NCBI RefSeq assembly: GCF_038237375.1
Contig: NZ_CP151273.1
Location: forward strand, 2,976,001 to 3,040,000
Direction: 5' to 3'
DNA from: Alcaligenes sp. SDU_A2
GTDB lineage: Bacteria > Pseudomonadota > Gammaproteobacteria > Burkholderiales > Burkholderiaceae_B
Length of the DNA: 64,000 nt
Positions within the stretch are counted from its first letter, which is position 1, and every line of letters starts with the position of its first letter. A model generated the notes under the pieces. The model ran no database searches. It was not told the origin of the DNA and saw nothing but the letters and a program-made list of their open reading frames with translations. Positions 53,563 to 63,741 of this stretch are shown here, one piece after another. Made by a program: the position numbers and the translations under genes.

Positions 53563-55260
53563 TCAGGCCACCGGTGCCTTCCTGGCCTCTTCGTCACGCA
53601 AGACGCGCCGCAAAATCTTGCCCACATTGCTCTTGGGCAGCTCATCCCGAAATTCGATGATGCGCGGTCGCTTATAGGCCGTCAGCCGCTCTTTGCACCA
53701 GCGCTTGATCTCATCTTCGGTCAGGGCGGGATTGCGCCGCACCACAAACAGCTTGATGGTCTCGCCGCTGTGCTCGCTGGGCACCCCGACGGCAGCCACC
53801 TCAAGCACATCGGGGTGGGAAGCCACTACGTCCTCGATCTCGTTCGGGTAGACATTAAAGCCCGACACCAGAATCAAATCTTTCTTGCGATCCACCAACC
53901 GGATACGGCCCTGCTCGTCCATAATGCCAATGTCGCCCGTTTTCAGAAAACCATCGGCGGTAAAGGTTTTGGCCGTTTCTTCGGGCTGCTGCCAATAGGC
54001 CGACATCACCTGTGGCCCCTTGACCGCCAGTTCGCCCTGCTCGCCTTGCGCAACTGGCCGCTCCTGATCGTCGAGCAAGATCACATCGGTCGATGGCAAA
54101 GGAAAGCCTATCGTACCGCTATAGACTTTGGAGTCGGTCACGTTAACGGCCACCACGGGCGAGGTCTCGGACAAGCCATAACCTTCGATCAGGGCGCTAC
54201 CGGTCAGCGCCAGCCAACGCTCGGCCACCGTTTTTTGCAATGCGGCCCCGCCGGCCAGGCACAGCCTGAGCTGAGCAAACGGCAGCTTGCCGAACGGTGC
54301 ATGATTGGCCAAGGCATTAAACAGCGTATTGACCGCCGGGACGATGTCGGGCGGATTGCGCTTCCAGGCCTTGCAGATGGAATTAAGATCGCGCGGATTC
54401 ATGATCAGCACCAGATGCATGCCGGCATACAAGGCAAATAAGCCGCATACGGTCAGCGCAAAGATGTGATAAAGCGGCAAAGCCACCATCATGGTGTAAG
54501 CCGGCCCTTTGAAATCGCCCAGGGCCGGATGACCTACCGCCTCGACTTGCAGCACATTCGCCATCAGATTGCGCTGACTGAGCATGGCCCCCTTAGGGCG
54601 GCCTGTCGTGCCGCCGGTGTACTGCAGCAAAGCCAGATCGTCAGGTCGCGCAGGCCTACGGCGCAACGGCAGATCCGCCCCTTGCTCCAGTGCCTGGTGC
54701 AGGCGCAACGCGCCCGGCAAAGAATACGCGGGCACCATGCGTTTCAGATAGCGCACGGCCAGATTAAGCATCGTCCCCTTAAACCCCATGCAGTCGCCTA
54801 CCGTGCTGATCAGCACATGGCGCGGCTGCAGCGGCTTGGGCACCTGCTGCAATACATGCGCGAAGTTTTCCAGGATGACGATGACATCAGACTGGCTATC
54901 GGCCAGTTGATGCTCCAGCTCGCGCTCGGTGTATTGCGGATTGGTATTGACTGCAACCATGCCCGCGCGCAGCGTGCCGACCAGGGCCATCAAAAACGGC
55001 AGGCCATTGGGCAGCATCAGCATAACCCGGCTGCCTGGCTCCAGCCCTCGGGACTGCAGCCACGCGGCGAACGCGTCGGCATGTCGGTCCAACTGCCCGT
55101 AGCTAAGGTCGTAACCCATAAAGGTCAACGCCGTTCTGTCCTTGTGCTTCTTGATGGCGGCATCCAAACAATCGATCAAGGTCTGCTCGGGATCGAGCCG
55201 GATATCCCGGGGGACCGAAGGCGGATAATGTTCCAGCCATGGTTTTTGCTGAGTATCCAA
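53563..55260 (-). CDS. fadD: Long-chain fatty acid-CoA ligase FadD
   Basis: 565 residues (E. coli 561), with strong block-by-block resemblance to E. coli FadD. P-loop YTGGTTGRPKGAML, gate motif VALPLYHIFALT, linker EGYGLSETSPV, the hinge TGDIGIMDEQGRIRLVDRKKD followed by LVSGFNVYPNEIEDVV, and the C-terminal ELPKSNVGKILRR with the catalytic Lys. It activates imported fatty acids for beta-oxidation. The start is TTG with AGGTGA upstream; no other start keeps the N-terminus seen in homologues (WLxxYPxxVP). Confidence 0.95.
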   Translation of the reverse strand: MDTQQKPWLEHYPPSVPRDIRLDPEQTLIDCLDAAIKKHKDRTALTFMGYDLSYGQLDRHADAFAAWLQSRGLEPGSRVMLMLPNGLPFLMALVGTLRAGMVAVNTNPQYTERELEHQLADSQSDVIVILENFAHVLQQVPKPLQPRHVLISTVGDCMGFKGTMLNLAVRYLKRMVPAYSLPGALRLHQALEQGADLPLRRRPARPDDLALLQYTGGTTGRPKGAMLSQRNLMANVLQVEAVGHPALGDFKGPAYTMMVALPLYHIFALTVCGLFALYAGMHLVLIMNPRDLNSICKAWKRNPPDIVPAVNTLFNALANHAPFGKLPFAQLRLCLAGGAALQKTVAERWLALTGSALIEGYGLSETSPVVAVNVTDSKVYSGTIGFPLPSTDVILLDDQERPVAQGEQGELAVKGPQVMSAYWQQPEETAKTFTADGFLKTGDIGIMDEQGRIRLVDRKKDLILVSGFNVYPNEIEDVVASHPDVLEVAAVGVPSEHSGETIKLFVVRRNPALTEDEIKRWCKERLTAYKRPRIIEFRDELPKSNVGKILRRVLRDEEARKAPVA

Positions 55261-55340
55261 GAGCTTGTCACCTAATTCTGGTTTATTTATGGTTAACTTT
55301 ACTCTACCTTAATGTTCATGCACACGAACAGGACTGCATC

Positions 55341-56540
55341 ATGAAGCTGCTCGAACCCATTTCCGCCTGGTCCCACGAAATCACGGCCATACGCCGCGAT
55401 CTTCACGCCCATCCCGAACTGGCCTTCGAGGAAACCCGAACCGCCGACCAGGTCACACACTGGCTCAAGCAATGGGGCATCCCTGTGCACCGCGGCCTGG
55501 GCATAACCGGCGTGGTCGGCATTGTGCGCGGCACCGGCGGCGACGGGCCGTCGGTGGGCTTGCGCGCCGACATGGACGCGCTGCCCATGCAGGAGCTGAA
55601 CGAGTTCGACCACAAAAGCCGCCATGACGGCAAAATGCATGCCTGTGGTCACGACGGCCACACCGCCATGCTGCTGGGTGCGGCCCGCTACCTGGCCGAA
55701 CACCGCGATTTCGCCGGCACCGTCTACCTGATCTTCCAACCCGCCGAAGAAGGCTTTGGCGGCGCGCGCGAAATGATCAACGACGGTCTGTTCGAGCAGT
55801 TTCCTATGCAGGCGGTCTTTGGCCTGCACAACTGGCCCGGCATGCCGGCCGGCACCTTTGGCGTGCGTCCGGGTGCCATGATGGCCTCCAGCAACACCTT
55901 CAAGATTCGCATCGAAGGCAAGGGAGCACACGGCGGCATGCCCAATCTAGGCGTAGACCCCGTTGTCACGGCCGTGCAACTGGCGCAAAGTCTGCAAAGC
56001 ATCGTCAGCCGCAATGTGGACCCGCTCGAACCCGTGGTACTGAGCATCACGCAGATCCACGCCGGCTCGGCCGATAACGTCATCCCCAACGACGCCCTGA
56101 TGAGCGGCACCGTACGCACATTTTCCAACGAAGCCCTGGAGCAGGTAGAGCAGCGCATGCGTGAGCTGACCGAGCACACCTGCGCCGCATTTGGCTGCCG
56201 CGCCCAATTCAGCTTCGATCGCCGCTACCCGCCCACCCTCAACGATCCGGCCCAGGCCGCGTTCTGCGCTCAGGTCATCCGCGAACTGGTGGGCGAAGAG
56301 CGCCTGCGCCAGGACATACGGCCTTCCATGGGAGCGGAAGACTTCTCTTTCATGTTGCAAGAGGTGCCCGGCTGCTACGTCTGGCTGGGCAACGGCGACG
56401 GCGATCATCGCAGCCACGGACACGGCCTGGGACCCTGCATGCTGCACAACGGCAGTTACGACTTCAACGACACGCTGATTCCGGTCGGGGCCAGTTACTG
56501 GGTCAAGCTGGCGCTGGACTGGCTACGACACCATCGCTGA
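55341..56540 (+). CDS. M20-family metal-dependent amidohydrolase (HipO/aminoacylase type)
   Basis: 399 residues. The M20D signature set is present: RRDLHAHPELAFEE, GLRADMDALPMQE, MHACGHDGHTAMLLGAARYL (metal Cys/His cluster), IFQPAEEGFGGAREMI (metal Glu pair), HNWPGMPAGTFGVRPG and GSYDFNDTLIPVGASYW. The dimerisation or lid domain lies at about 185-300. Such enzymes hydrolyse N-acyl amino acids (hippurate, N-acetyl derivatives, indole conjugates); the substrate cannot be told. ATG 55341 is preferred. The long upstream extension of the frame reads into the fadD promoter gap. Confidence 0.92.
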   Translation: MKLLEPISAWSHEITAIRRDLHAHPELAFEETRTADQVTHWLKQWGIPVHRGLGITGVVGIVRGTGGDGPSVGLRADMDALPMQELNEFDHKSRHDGKMHACGHDGHTAMLLGAARYLAEHRDFAGTVYLIFQPAEEGFGGAREMINDGLFEQFPMQAVFGLHNWPGMPAGTFGVRPGAMMASSNTFKIRIEGKGAHGGMPNLGVDPVVTAVQLAQSLQSIVSRNVDPLEPVVLSITQIHAGSADNVIPNDALMSGTVRTFSNEALEQVEQRMRELTEHTCAAFGCRAQFSFDRRYPPTLNDPAQAAFCAQVIRELVGEERLRQDIRPSMGAEDFSFMLQEVPGCYVWLGNGDGDHRSHGHGLGPCMLHNGSYDFNDTLIPVGASYWVKLALDWLRHHR

Positions 56541-56663
56541 ACCTTTAACAAATGTTTAACGGCGGGCACAAGGCTTGCCGTTACAATGCCTGTTGCTTTG
56601 CCTGCCGTGTGCGGCCCGCTTGTGCACTGCGTTTATCCGCCAATCCGTACCACTGGAGTTTTC

Positions 56664-57065
56664 GTGAGTACCCCCAGCACCCTCTCCCAGTTGCCCGACG
56701 GCGCGCCTACGCTGCGCGTCATGCCCATGCCCACCGATGCCAATATCCATGGCGATGTGTTCGGTGGCTGGATCATGTCCCAGGTGGACATCGCCGGTGC
56801 CATCCCGGCCACACGACGCGCCCAGGGCCGGGTCGCCACGATTTCGGTCAATGCCTTCACCTTCAAACAGCCCGTTTTTGTAGGTGATCTGCTCAGTTTC
56901 TATACGGAAATCATCAAAACAGGCCGCACGTCCATCACGGTCTCGGTCGAAGTCTACGCAGAGCGCAAGCGCCTGCAGCTGGAAACCGTCAAAGTGACCG
57001 AAGCCACACTGACCTATGTGGCCACCGATGACGAGCGCCGCAGCCGTCCGCTGCCCCCTCTCTAA
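56664..57065 (+). CDS. yciA: Acyl-CoA thioesterase, YciA type (hotdog fold)
   Basis: 133 residues. GTG 56664 has GGAG five bases upstream; the longer frame from 56586 has no such site. The hotdog motif is IHGDVFGGWIMSQVDIAGAIPA, where Asp and the Gly-rich turn begin the long helix, and then ISVNAFTFKQPVFVGDLLSFY. YciA-type thioesterases hydrolyse a range of short to long acyl-CoAs and are CoA-regulated hexamers in Haemophilus and E. coli. It is followed 21 bp later by mgtE. Confidence 0.9.
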   Translation: MSTPSTLSQLPDGAPTLRVMPMPTDANIHGDVFGGWIMSQVDIAGAIPATRRAQGRVATISVNAFTFKQPVFVGDLLSFYTEIIKTGRTSITVSVEVYAERKRLQLETVKVTEATLTYVATDDERRSRPLPPL

Positions 57066-57086
57066 GCAACAGCAACAGGCAGGCCT

Positions 57087-58562
57087 ATGCAGGAACACCC
57101 GGTTTCCCCCTCCGACCCTCGCCCCACACCGCGCCGGCTGGAGCCGGAAGACGCACAGCAAGCCCTGCATCGCCTGCAGAACATCCTCAAGCGCCAGGAA
57201 GTAGTCGAATCCCTGGCTCAGCGTCAATTCGAGGACGACGACCGCTCCAACCTGCTCGAAGGCCTGATCCACCGCCAGCACGAGGCCGAGATCAAAGGCA
57301 TTATCAACGACCTGCATCCGGCCGATATTGCCTTCATCCTGGAATCGCTGCCCGAGCTGGAACGTCAGGCCGTCTGGCAACTGGTCAGCTCCGAACACGA
57401 TGCCGACGTTCTGCTGGAAGTGGCCGACTGGGCACGCGAATCGCTAATCCGCTCTATGGATTCGGCCGATCTGATTGCCGCCGCCGGCAATATGGACGCC
57501 GACGAAATCGCCGATCTGGTGCCGGACCTGCCGCCGGATGTGGTCGCCGCCGTGCAACGCGGTCTGACGGACGAAGAGCGCGCGCAACTGATCGAGGCCA
57601 TGGGCTACCCCGAAGACACCGTGGGTGCCATCATGGACTTCGACATGGTGCGGGTACGCGAGGACGTCACCCTGGAAGTGGTGCTGCGCTATCTGCGCCG
57701 CCTGCAAGAATTGCCCGATCATACCGACCAGATCTTCGTGGTGGACCGTGCCGACAAGCTGCAAGGCACGCTGTCGCTGACGCGCATGCTGGTCAGTGAA
57801 CCTGAAACACTGGTATCGGCGGTCATGTCCACCGACTACCTGACGCTGAACCCGCTGGACTCGGACTCGGACGCCGCCGGAGCCTTCGAGCGCTACGATC
57901 TGGTGTCCGCGCCGGTCGTGGACGATATGGGCCGCCTGATCGGCCGCGTCACCATCGACGAGGTGGTGGACGTGCTGCAGGAAGATTCACAGGAACAAGC
58001 CCTATCGCGTGCCGGTCTGCAAGAAGACGACATCTTCTCGCCCATCCGCACCGCCATCCGCAACCGCGCGCCTTGGCTGCTGATCAATCTGTGTACAGCG
58101 GCTACCGCCTCTTTCGTGGCATCGCGCTTCGAGGACACCGTCAGCCATATTGTGATACTGGCTTTTCTGATGTCGATTGTGGCCGGCATAGGCGGTAACT
58201 CCGGCAACCAGACCATGACCATGATTATCCGCGCGATCGCGACCGGTCGTGTCTCGGGTGCCAATATCGTGCCGCTGATCAAGCGCGAACTGCTGGTGAC
58301 GTTCCTGGTGGGTGCCTGTGGTAGCGTTGTCACGGCTTTCTTTGCCTGGTTCATTTCCGACTCTATTGCCATCGCTGCGGTGATGATGGCCGCCATGATA
58401 GGCAATATGCTGCTGGGCGCAGCCCTGGGCGTACTGATCCCCATCTTGCGCGACCGCTTCGGCAATGACCCTGCTGTGGGCTCGTCGGTGCTGCTGACCT
58501 TTGCCACCGATTCGCTGGGCTTTCTGCTGTTTCTGGGGCTGGCGACCGTTTTTCTGCTGTAG
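57087..58562 (+). CDS. mgtE: MgtE-family magnesium transporter
   Basis: 491 residues with the full MgtE layout. An N-terminal acidic superhelical domain (about 25-155, repeated short helices such as LHPADIAFILESLPELERQAVW) is followed by a pair of CBS domains (about 160-290, including IFVVDRADKLQGTLSLTRML and SAPVVDDMGRLIGRVTIDEVVD) and five membrane helices (about 315-491) with GNSGNQTMTMIIRAIATG, the conserved pore region. The cytosolic domains sense Mg2+ and close the channel. No M-box-like leader is apparent, since it directly follows yciA. Confidence 0.95.
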   Translation: MQEHPVSPSDPRPTPRRLEPEDAQQALHRLQNILKRQEVVESLAQRQFEDDDRSNLLEGLIHRQHEAEIKGIINDLHPADIAFILESLPELERQAVWQLVSSEHDADVLLEVADWARESLIRSMDSADLIAAAGNMDADEIADLVPDLPPDVVAAVQRGLTDEERAQLIEAMGYPEDTVGAIMDFDMVRVREDVTLEVVLRYLRRLQELPDHTDQIFVVDRADKLQGTLSLTRMLVSEPETLVSAVMSTDYLTLNPLDSDSDAAGAFERYDLVSAPVVDDMGRLIGRVTIDEVVDVLQEDSQEQALSRAGLQEDDIFSPIRTAIRNRAPWLLINLCTAATASFVASRFEDTVSHIVILAFLMSIVAGIGGNSGNQTMTMIIRAIATGRVSGANIVPLIKRELLVTFLVGACGSVVTAFFAWFISDSIAIAAVMMAAMIGNMLLGAALGVLIPILRDRFGNDPAVGSSVLLTFATDSLGFLLFLGLATVFLL

Positions 58563-58603
58563 CCTGTGCAAAAAAACGGCTTATCGCTTATTGCCGGGAA
58601 CCA

Positions 58604-58621
58604 CTGTTCATTCATGAACAG
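58604..58621. promoter_or_regulatory. Perfect 18-bp palindrome, possible operator
   Basis: CTGTTCAT TC ATGAACAG is exactly self-complementary apart from the TC centre. It lies 42 bp after mgtE, in a 243-bp gap between two converging genes, with no start codon nearby. It resembles CTGT-N-ACAG operators, but the spacing is 10 rather than the 8 of LexA boxes. Nothing else is clear in 58563-58805. Confidence 0.4.
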
Positions 58622-58805
58622 AATACGAACCCCAGAAACCGCCGTTCCATTCCGGGGCTGGGCCGCTCACGCTTTGCCCTGATGATGCATGGAGTTGTTT
58701 CGGCAAAGAAACGCATTGAGCGATCCGCTGATGTGCAGGTCCCGTACAGACGGGTACGACGGTTTGCCGCGGGCAGTCGTACTTCAGCGGCAGTGGGCAC
58801 GCCTC

Positions 58806-59696
58806 TCAATGTCCCGATGCATCCGTCGCATCGGCATCCTCCAACAGCACCTGCAAGCTCTCTGGCACACCTAGCGCATGGCTATGCTGCAAGCGCGGCG
58901 TGGCGGCTGTGTGCTCAAAAAAATCCAGCACGCCGTTCATGACCCTGGGCCGCAGACCGGCCTGCTCCATCTGCTGCTTGACCTGCACGACTTCGTCACG
59001 CCGACGCACACCATGCACCAGATGCGTGCGCACGCTCAACTCCATGAAGTGGCGCAGGCCATGATGATCCAGATCCTGCAATACCTCGTACAGCTCGGCA
59101 CGCAAGCCCAGGCGCTCGGCCAGCATCAGGTTTTCGATGGCCAGGGCTTCCAGCCCCTTGGTCATCTGGCTACGCAGCAGTTTTAAGCGCATGGCGTCAC
59201 CCGCCTTACCCGGCAGAACCCGCACAGCAGCCCCGACGACGCTTAAAAGCGCAGCCGCCCTGCCAGCCCCCTGCCCTGCGGCAATCAGGGCCGTATGTAC
59301 GCCCGTGGTGGGCACCGAGCCCATAATGGCGATGTCCGCAAAATCAATATCATGCTGCGCGGCCATATGCCCGATGTCCTCCATCGTCTGAGGCTCGCCC
59401 GTACACACGTCCATATACAGGGTGCCGCCCGACAGCCAGGGCAATATGGCCTGCGCCACTGTGCTGGCCTGCGCCCCGGTGACAGCACACAACACGCCCC
59501 CCACCGTGCGCCAACCATCGGTCGGCATCATGCACAGTTGCGCCCCCACCTGCTGCGCCAACGCCTGCGCCTGTGGTGTTGCGCGCCGTACCAATAGAAA
59601 GGGGATCTCCAGTCCAGCGGCTTTCAAAGCAGGGCCATATGCGCGCGCAACTTCGCCCGCACCAATCAAGGCAATACGATCCAATTGGGAAGACAT
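58806..59696 (-). CDS. 6-phosphogluconate dehydrogenase-like NAD(P)-dependent oxidoreductase (DUF1932 type)
   Basis: 296 residues. It starts with a Rossmann motif (IALIGAGEVARAYGPAL), continues with YMDVCTGEPQTMEDI and a helix-rich C-terminal domain of the DUF1932 kind (KLLRSQMTKGLEALAIENLMLAERLG, with the Lys typical of the beta-hydroxyacid dehydrogenase superfamily). Substrate unknown. ATG 59696 is used; a TTG two codons upstream is possible. It is alone between mgtE and secA. The last codons overlap a 7-bp inverted repeat (CCGATGC/GCATCGG, 58817-58837 region). Confidence 0.82.
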   Translation of the reverse strand: MSSQLDRIALIGAGEVARAYGPALKAAGLEIPFLLVRRATPQAQALAQQVGAQLCMMPTDGWRTVGGVLCAVTGAQASTVAQAILPWLSGGTLYMDVCTGEPQTMEDIGHMAAQHDIDFADIAIMGSVPTTGVHTALIAAGQGAGRAAALLSVVGAAVRVLPGKAGDAMRLKLLRSQMTKGLEALAIENLMLAERLGLRAELYEVLQDLDHHGLRHFMELSVRTHLVHGVRRRDEVVQVKQQMEQAGLRPRVMNGVLDFFEHTAATPRLQHSHALGVPESLQVLLEDADATDASGH

Positions 59697-59840
59697 AATC
59701 AATGAGACATAAAAATAAAACTAAATAAGCCAAGCGACGCCATCACGCCTAAAGCCGCTGTGACATTCCAATACTCATGCCGTTAGCATCTGGCCTGACG
59801 CACAGACGGACGAATGAGGCACAAACAAGAGAGAGCGTAA

Positions 59841-59871
59841 AAAAAACCCACAGACCGAAATCCGTGGGTTT
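59841..59871 (-). terminator. Terminator of secA
   Basis: AAACCCAC (59844-59851) pairs with GTGGGTTT (59864-59871), extended inward with one mismatch. On the minus strand it is followed by Ts. It sits 44 bp past the secA stop. Confidence 0.88.
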
Positions 59872-59915
59872 CTTATCAAAGTCGCACTTACCCTTTCAGG
59901 CAAGTCTGGCAACGA

Positions 59916-62642
59916 TCATGCCAGACGGCCATGGCACTGCTTGTACTTCTTGCCGCTGCCGCACGGGCAAGGATCGTTGCGGCCTACGCGCGGCACCTCG
60001 CCCTGGGGTGTTTCGTTCAGGCCGGGGTCCTCGCCGCTTAAGGCGGCGTCGTAATCTGAATGGTGGAAACGCACGTTGACGGGCGGCGGCGTATCAACGG
60101 CCACTTCTTCGGCCTGCTCGGGTGACTGAATGCGCACGGTCATCAGAACCTTGACGACTTCGTCGCGCACGCGATCCAGCATATCGGAGAACAAAGCAAA
60201 TGCTTCGCGCTTATATTCCTGCTTGGGATCTTTCTGAGCATAGCCGCGCAGATGAATACCCTGACGCAGATGATCCAAAGCCTGCAAATGGCCACGCCAC
60301 TGCGTATCGATGGACTGCAGCAACACCGCGCGCTCGAAATTACCCCAGTTGTCCTGTCCGACCTGATCGATCTTGGCCTGCAGCAGACGACGGGACTCCT
60401 CCAGCACGCGATCATGCAGATCGTCGTCGGTCAGATTGGATTCCTGCTCCAGCATGGCGGCCAATGGCAGCTCGATCTGGAAGGTGCTGGCCAAGTCCGT
60501 GGTCAGGCCAGGAATGTCCCACTGTTCTTCCATGGACTCTTCAGGCACATACTCGCGGAACAGACGGCTGACGGCCGCTTCGCGCAGACTGGCGACGGTC
60601 TCGGTAATGTCGGCCGACTCCAGAACTTCGTTACGCTGCGCGTAGATGACCTTGCGCTGATCGTTGGCCACATCGTCGTATTGCAGCAATTGCTTGCGGA
60701 TATCGAAGTTGCGGGCCTCGACCTTGCGTTGGGCCGATTCGATGGAACGGGTGACCATGCGCGCCTCGATGGGTTCGCCCTCGGGCAGACGCAGACGCTC
60801 CATGATGGCGCGCACGCGGTCGCCCGCGAAAATACGCATCAGCGAGTCTTCCAGCGACAGGTAGAACCGCGACGAGCCAGGATCGCCCTGACGGCCGGCA
60901 CGACCGCGCAACTGATTATCGATACGACGTGATTCGTGGCGTTCCGTGCCAATGATACGCAAGCCGCCGGCTTGCTTGACCTGCTGATTCAACGGCTCCC
61001 AAGCGGCGCGGATAGCCTGGATTTTTGCTTCTTTCTGCTCGGCGCTCAGGGATTCGTCTTCACGAACCTGGGCAATCGCACGTTCGATGCTGCCGCCCAG
61101 CACGATATCGGTGCCGCGACCGGCCATATTGGTAGCGATGGTCACATGCCCGGGCATGCCGGCTTCGGCCACGATGTCAGCTTCGCGGGCATGCTGCTTG
61201 GCATTCAGAACTTCGTGCTTGACGCCGGCGGCAGTCAGGCGCGTGGAAATCAGCTCGGAATTTTCGATGCTGGTCGTTCCCACCAGCACAGGTTGACCAC
61301 GCTCGTGACAGTCCTGGATGTCCTTCAGAATGGCATTGAATTTTTCGTCATCCGTCTTGAAGACCTGATCATTCTGGTCCTTACGGGCCAGGGGACGGTT
61401 CGGCGGAATAATGACGGTTTCCAGGCTGTAGATTTCCTGGAACTCGTAGGCTTCCGTATCGGCCGTGCCGGTCATGCCGGACAGCTTTTCGTACATGCGG
61501 AAGTAATTCTGGAAGGTAATGGATGCCAGAGTCTGGTTTTCGTTCTGGATACGAACGCCTTCTTTGGCCTCTACAGCCTGATGCAGGCCGTCGGACCAGC
61601 GGCGACCGGCCATAAGGCGGCCTGTGAACTCGTCCACAATGACGACTTCGCCATCCTGCACCACATACTGCTGATCGCGGAAAAACAGATTGTGAGCCCG
61701 CAAGGCAACCATCAGATGGTGCATCAGGGAAATATGGCGCGGCTCGTACAGGGACTCGCCTTCTGGCAGCAGGCCGATTTCGGTCAGAATCTGCTCGGCA
61801 CGCTCGTGCCCGGCTTCGGAAATATGGACCTGCTGGCCTTTTTCGTCGACCCAGAAATCGCCTTCGGGTTCCGGTTCGGTGGGGCGCGGCTCCTGTGTCA
61901 TGCGGGTCAGCATGGGCGGGACCACATTCATGCGCACGTACAGCTCGGTATTGTCTTCGGCCTGGCCGGAGATGATCAGGGGCGTGCGGGCCTCGTCGAT
62001 CAGGATGGAGTCCACCTCGTCGACAATCGCGTAGAACAGGCTGCGCTGGCGACGGTCTTCGGCGCGATATTCCATATTGTCGCGCAGATAGTCGAAGCCG
62101 AATTCGTTATTGGTGCCGTAGGTGATGTCGGCCTGATAGGCGGCGATTTTCTCGGCATTGTCCTGCTGGGGCACGACCACGCCCACGCTCAAGCCCAGGA
62201 AATTGTACAAACGCCCCATCCAGCCGGCGTCGCGCCGGGCCAGGTAATCGTTGACCGTCACCACATGCACGCCTTTGCCGGCCAGCGCATTCAGGTAGAC
62301 AGCCAAGGTAGCGGTCAGGGTCTTACCCTCGCCGGTACGCATTTCCGAAATCTTGCCGTTATGCAGCGCGATCGCGCCCAGCATCTGCACATCGAAGTGG
62401 CGCATGCCAAACACGCGGATACTGGCTTCGCGCACAACGGCAAAGGCCTCGGGCAGCAAGGAATTGAGGGAAGCACCATCGGCGACGCGCTGGCGAAACG
62501 CCTGGGTCTTGGCAGTCAGTTCCTCGTCGCTGAGCCCTTTCAGGGAGGGTTCAAGCGCATTAATCTGTGCGACCAGCTTGCGGTACTGTTTAAGCAATCG
62601 GTCGTTGCGACTGCCAATAAGCTTTTTCAGCAATGAAACCAT
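59916..62642 (-). CDS. secA: Preprotein translocase ATPase SecA
   Basis: 908 residues. Motor domains: Walker A region [38 protein letters not shown], the DEAD-like [20 protein letters not shown], preprotein cross-linking domain (about 230-370), then [12 protein letters not shown] and [22 protein letters not shown]. The C-terminus is the zinc finger [14 protein letters not shown], which binds SecB. It drives Sec-dependent export through SecYEG. No secM is present, unlike in E. coli; an M23 peptidase gene lies 118 bp upstream on the same strand. Confidence 0.98.
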   Translation of the reverse strand: MVSLLKKLIGSRNDRLLKQYRKLVAQINALEPSLKGLSDEELTAKTQAFRQRVADGASLNSLLPEAFAVVREASIRVFGMRHFDVQMLGAIALHNGKISEMRTGEGKTLTATLAVYLNALAGKGVHVVTVNDYLARRDAGWMGRLYNFLGLSVGVVVPQQDNAEKIAAYQADITYGTNNEFGFDYLRDNMEYRAEDRRQRSLFYAIVDEVDSILIDEARTPLIISGQAEDNTELYVRMNVVPPMLTRMTQEPRPTEPEPEGDFWVDEKGQQVHISEAGHERAEQILTEIGLLPEGESLYEPRHISLMHHLMVALRAHNLFFRDQQYVVQDGEVVIVDEFTGRLMAGRRWSDGLHQAVEAKEGVRIQNENQTLASITFQNYFRMYEKLSGMTGTADTEAYEFQEIYSLETVIIPPNRPLARKDQNDQVFKTDDEKFNAILKDIQDCHERGQPVLVGTTSIENSELISTRLTAAGVKHEVLNAKQHAREADIVAEAGMPGHVTIATNMAGRGTDIVLGGSIERAIAQVREDESLSAEQKEAKIQAIRAAWEPLNQQVKQAGGLRIIGTERHESRRIDNQLRGRAGRQGDPGSSRFYLSLEDSLMRIFAGDRVRAIMERLRLPEGEPIEARMVTRSIESAQRKVEARNFDIRKQLLQYDDVANDQRKVIYAQRNEVLESADITETVASLREAAVSRLFREYVPEESMEEQWDIPGLTTDLASTFQIELPLAAMLEQESNLTDDDLHDRVLEESRRLLQAKIDQVGQDNWGNFERAVLLQSIDTQWRGHLQALDHLRQGIHLRGYAQKDPKQEYKREAFALFSDMLDRVRDEVVKVLMTVRIQSPEQAEEVAVDTPPPVNVRFHHSDYDAALSGEDPGLNETPQGEVPRVGRNDPCPCGSGKKYKQCHGRLA

Positions 62643-62760
62643 TCTTGTGTCGTCAATGTGGGCGAGGCTGCAAGGGCTTGCAACAATACCCCATTCCTAT
62701 ATCAGGTTAAAGGGAAGCGCAAGAAAACAATACAGTTTAACGCACATGCGTCCAGAGCAA

Positions 62761-63741
62761 CTACTTGCCCGGCTCCAATTGTGCGATCTGATTGTCCATG
62801 TACTCGCGCGCCGGCAAAAACAAGTTAGGGTCCAGCGCATGACCGGCCATGCGCACCTCGAAATGCAGATGCGAACCGGTGGACTGCCCCGTGGAACCGA
62901 CACGAGCGATCAGTTGCCCTTTTTCTACCACATCGCCCAGCTTGGCGACGATGGAAGAGGCATGGGCATAACGGGTGCTCATGCCATTGCCGTGATTGAT
63001 TTCCACCAGTTTGCCATAGCCAGGCACATAGCGGGCTTCGGACACCACGCCGCCGGAAGCCGCATAGATGGGCGTGCCTTTGGGGGCCGGAAAATCCAGT
63101 CCCTCGTGCAGGGCATGCCGACCGGTGACCGGATGCCGACGCCAACCGAAGGAAGAAGCCACTTCGTCATAATCGATGGGTCGATAATTAGGCAGGCGGG
63201 CTTCGTTGCCCGTGCGCTCAGTCAGCACCGAATCAAGCATGGTGAACCAATCCTGTTGCTCGGACATCTGCTTGGCCAGATGATCCAGTTGTTCGCCCAG
63301 GCGATCCGCGCTCCAGCCCAGATCAGTACCGGCCAGGCTGGAAGCCAGGTCGGCATCTTGGGCAGGCATGGAATCGGCCAGTTCGGGATCGGTATAAGCA
63401 ATGCCGGCCGCTTTGGCGACCCGCTTGCTGACCCCATCCATCTCGATCAGCTTGGCCTGCAGATCACCCACCTTTTCGGCCAGCCGGTTCACATTGTCCT
63501 GCATGGCATCGCTGCGCGCCTGCTGGCTGGCATGCGCGCCCGCATCCTGGCCGGACACGGCATCGCGTTCGCTCCAGTGCGACTGAACCCAGGCGCCGGC
63601 ACCTGCCGACACCCCCAACGAAGCGGCGGCCAAAATGGCGATCAGCGCCTGCCGCAAGCCTTTGGCGTTAGAATCCAAGGACTTCTTGTCTTTTTTTCGA
63701 TTCACTTTGGTAAAACCTCGAACATGACCTGGAATCCGCAT
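62761..63741 (-). CDS. M23-family (LytM-type) membrane-anchored peptidase
   Basis: 326 residues from the ATG at 63741, or 314 from GTG 63705, which has GAGG ten bases upstream. One membrane helix (about 31-51) and a coiled-coil-like segment (about 70-105 and 145-180) precede the LytM domain: SSFGWRRHPVTGRHALHEGLDFPAPKGTPI (His and Asp metal ligands), then HASSIVAKLGDVVEKGQ and TGSHLHFEVRM (HxH). It probably cleaves peptidoglycan cross-links or activates amidases. The ATG start would overlap the divergent dciA-like start by 18 bp, so GTG 63705 deserves weight. Confidence 0.88.
   Translation of the reverse strand: MRIPGHVRGFTKVNRKKDKKSLDSNAKGLRQALIAILAAASLGVSAGAGAWVQSHWSERDAVSGQDAGAHASQQARSDAMQDNVNRLAEKVGDLQAKLIEMDGVSKRVAKAAGIAYTDPELADSMPAQDADLASSLAGTDLGWSADRLGEQLDHLAKQMSEQQDWFTMLDSVLTERTGNEARLPNYRPIDYDEVASSFGWRRHPVTGRHALHEGLDFPAPKGTPIYAASGGVVSEARYVPGYGKLVEINHGNGMSTRYAHASSIVAKLGDVVEKGQLIARVGSTGQSTGSHLHFEVRMAGHALDPNLFLPAREYMDNQIAQLEPGK

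Noticed and set aside
55308-55330. Imperfect palindrome GTTCATGCACACGAAC upstream of the M20 gene
   Set aside because: Only 12 of 16 positions are symmetric, and it matches no operator I can name.
58604-58621. LexA (SOS) box
   Set aside because: CTGT and ACAG are separated by 10 bases instead of 8, and there is no downstream gene start.
58714-58733. A possible third repeat copy (CATTGAGCGA then GCTGATG, as at 5938-5957)
   Set aside because: Only about 17 of 20 bases match over one short block, and the flanks do not align convincingly; left as chance unless a genome-wide search shows otherwise.
60936-62636. A 566-codon open frame on the plus strand
   Set aside because: It lies wholly antisense to secA, and its translation is low-complexity (rich in Gly, His, Gln and Val) with no domain; it is a GC-rich shadow.
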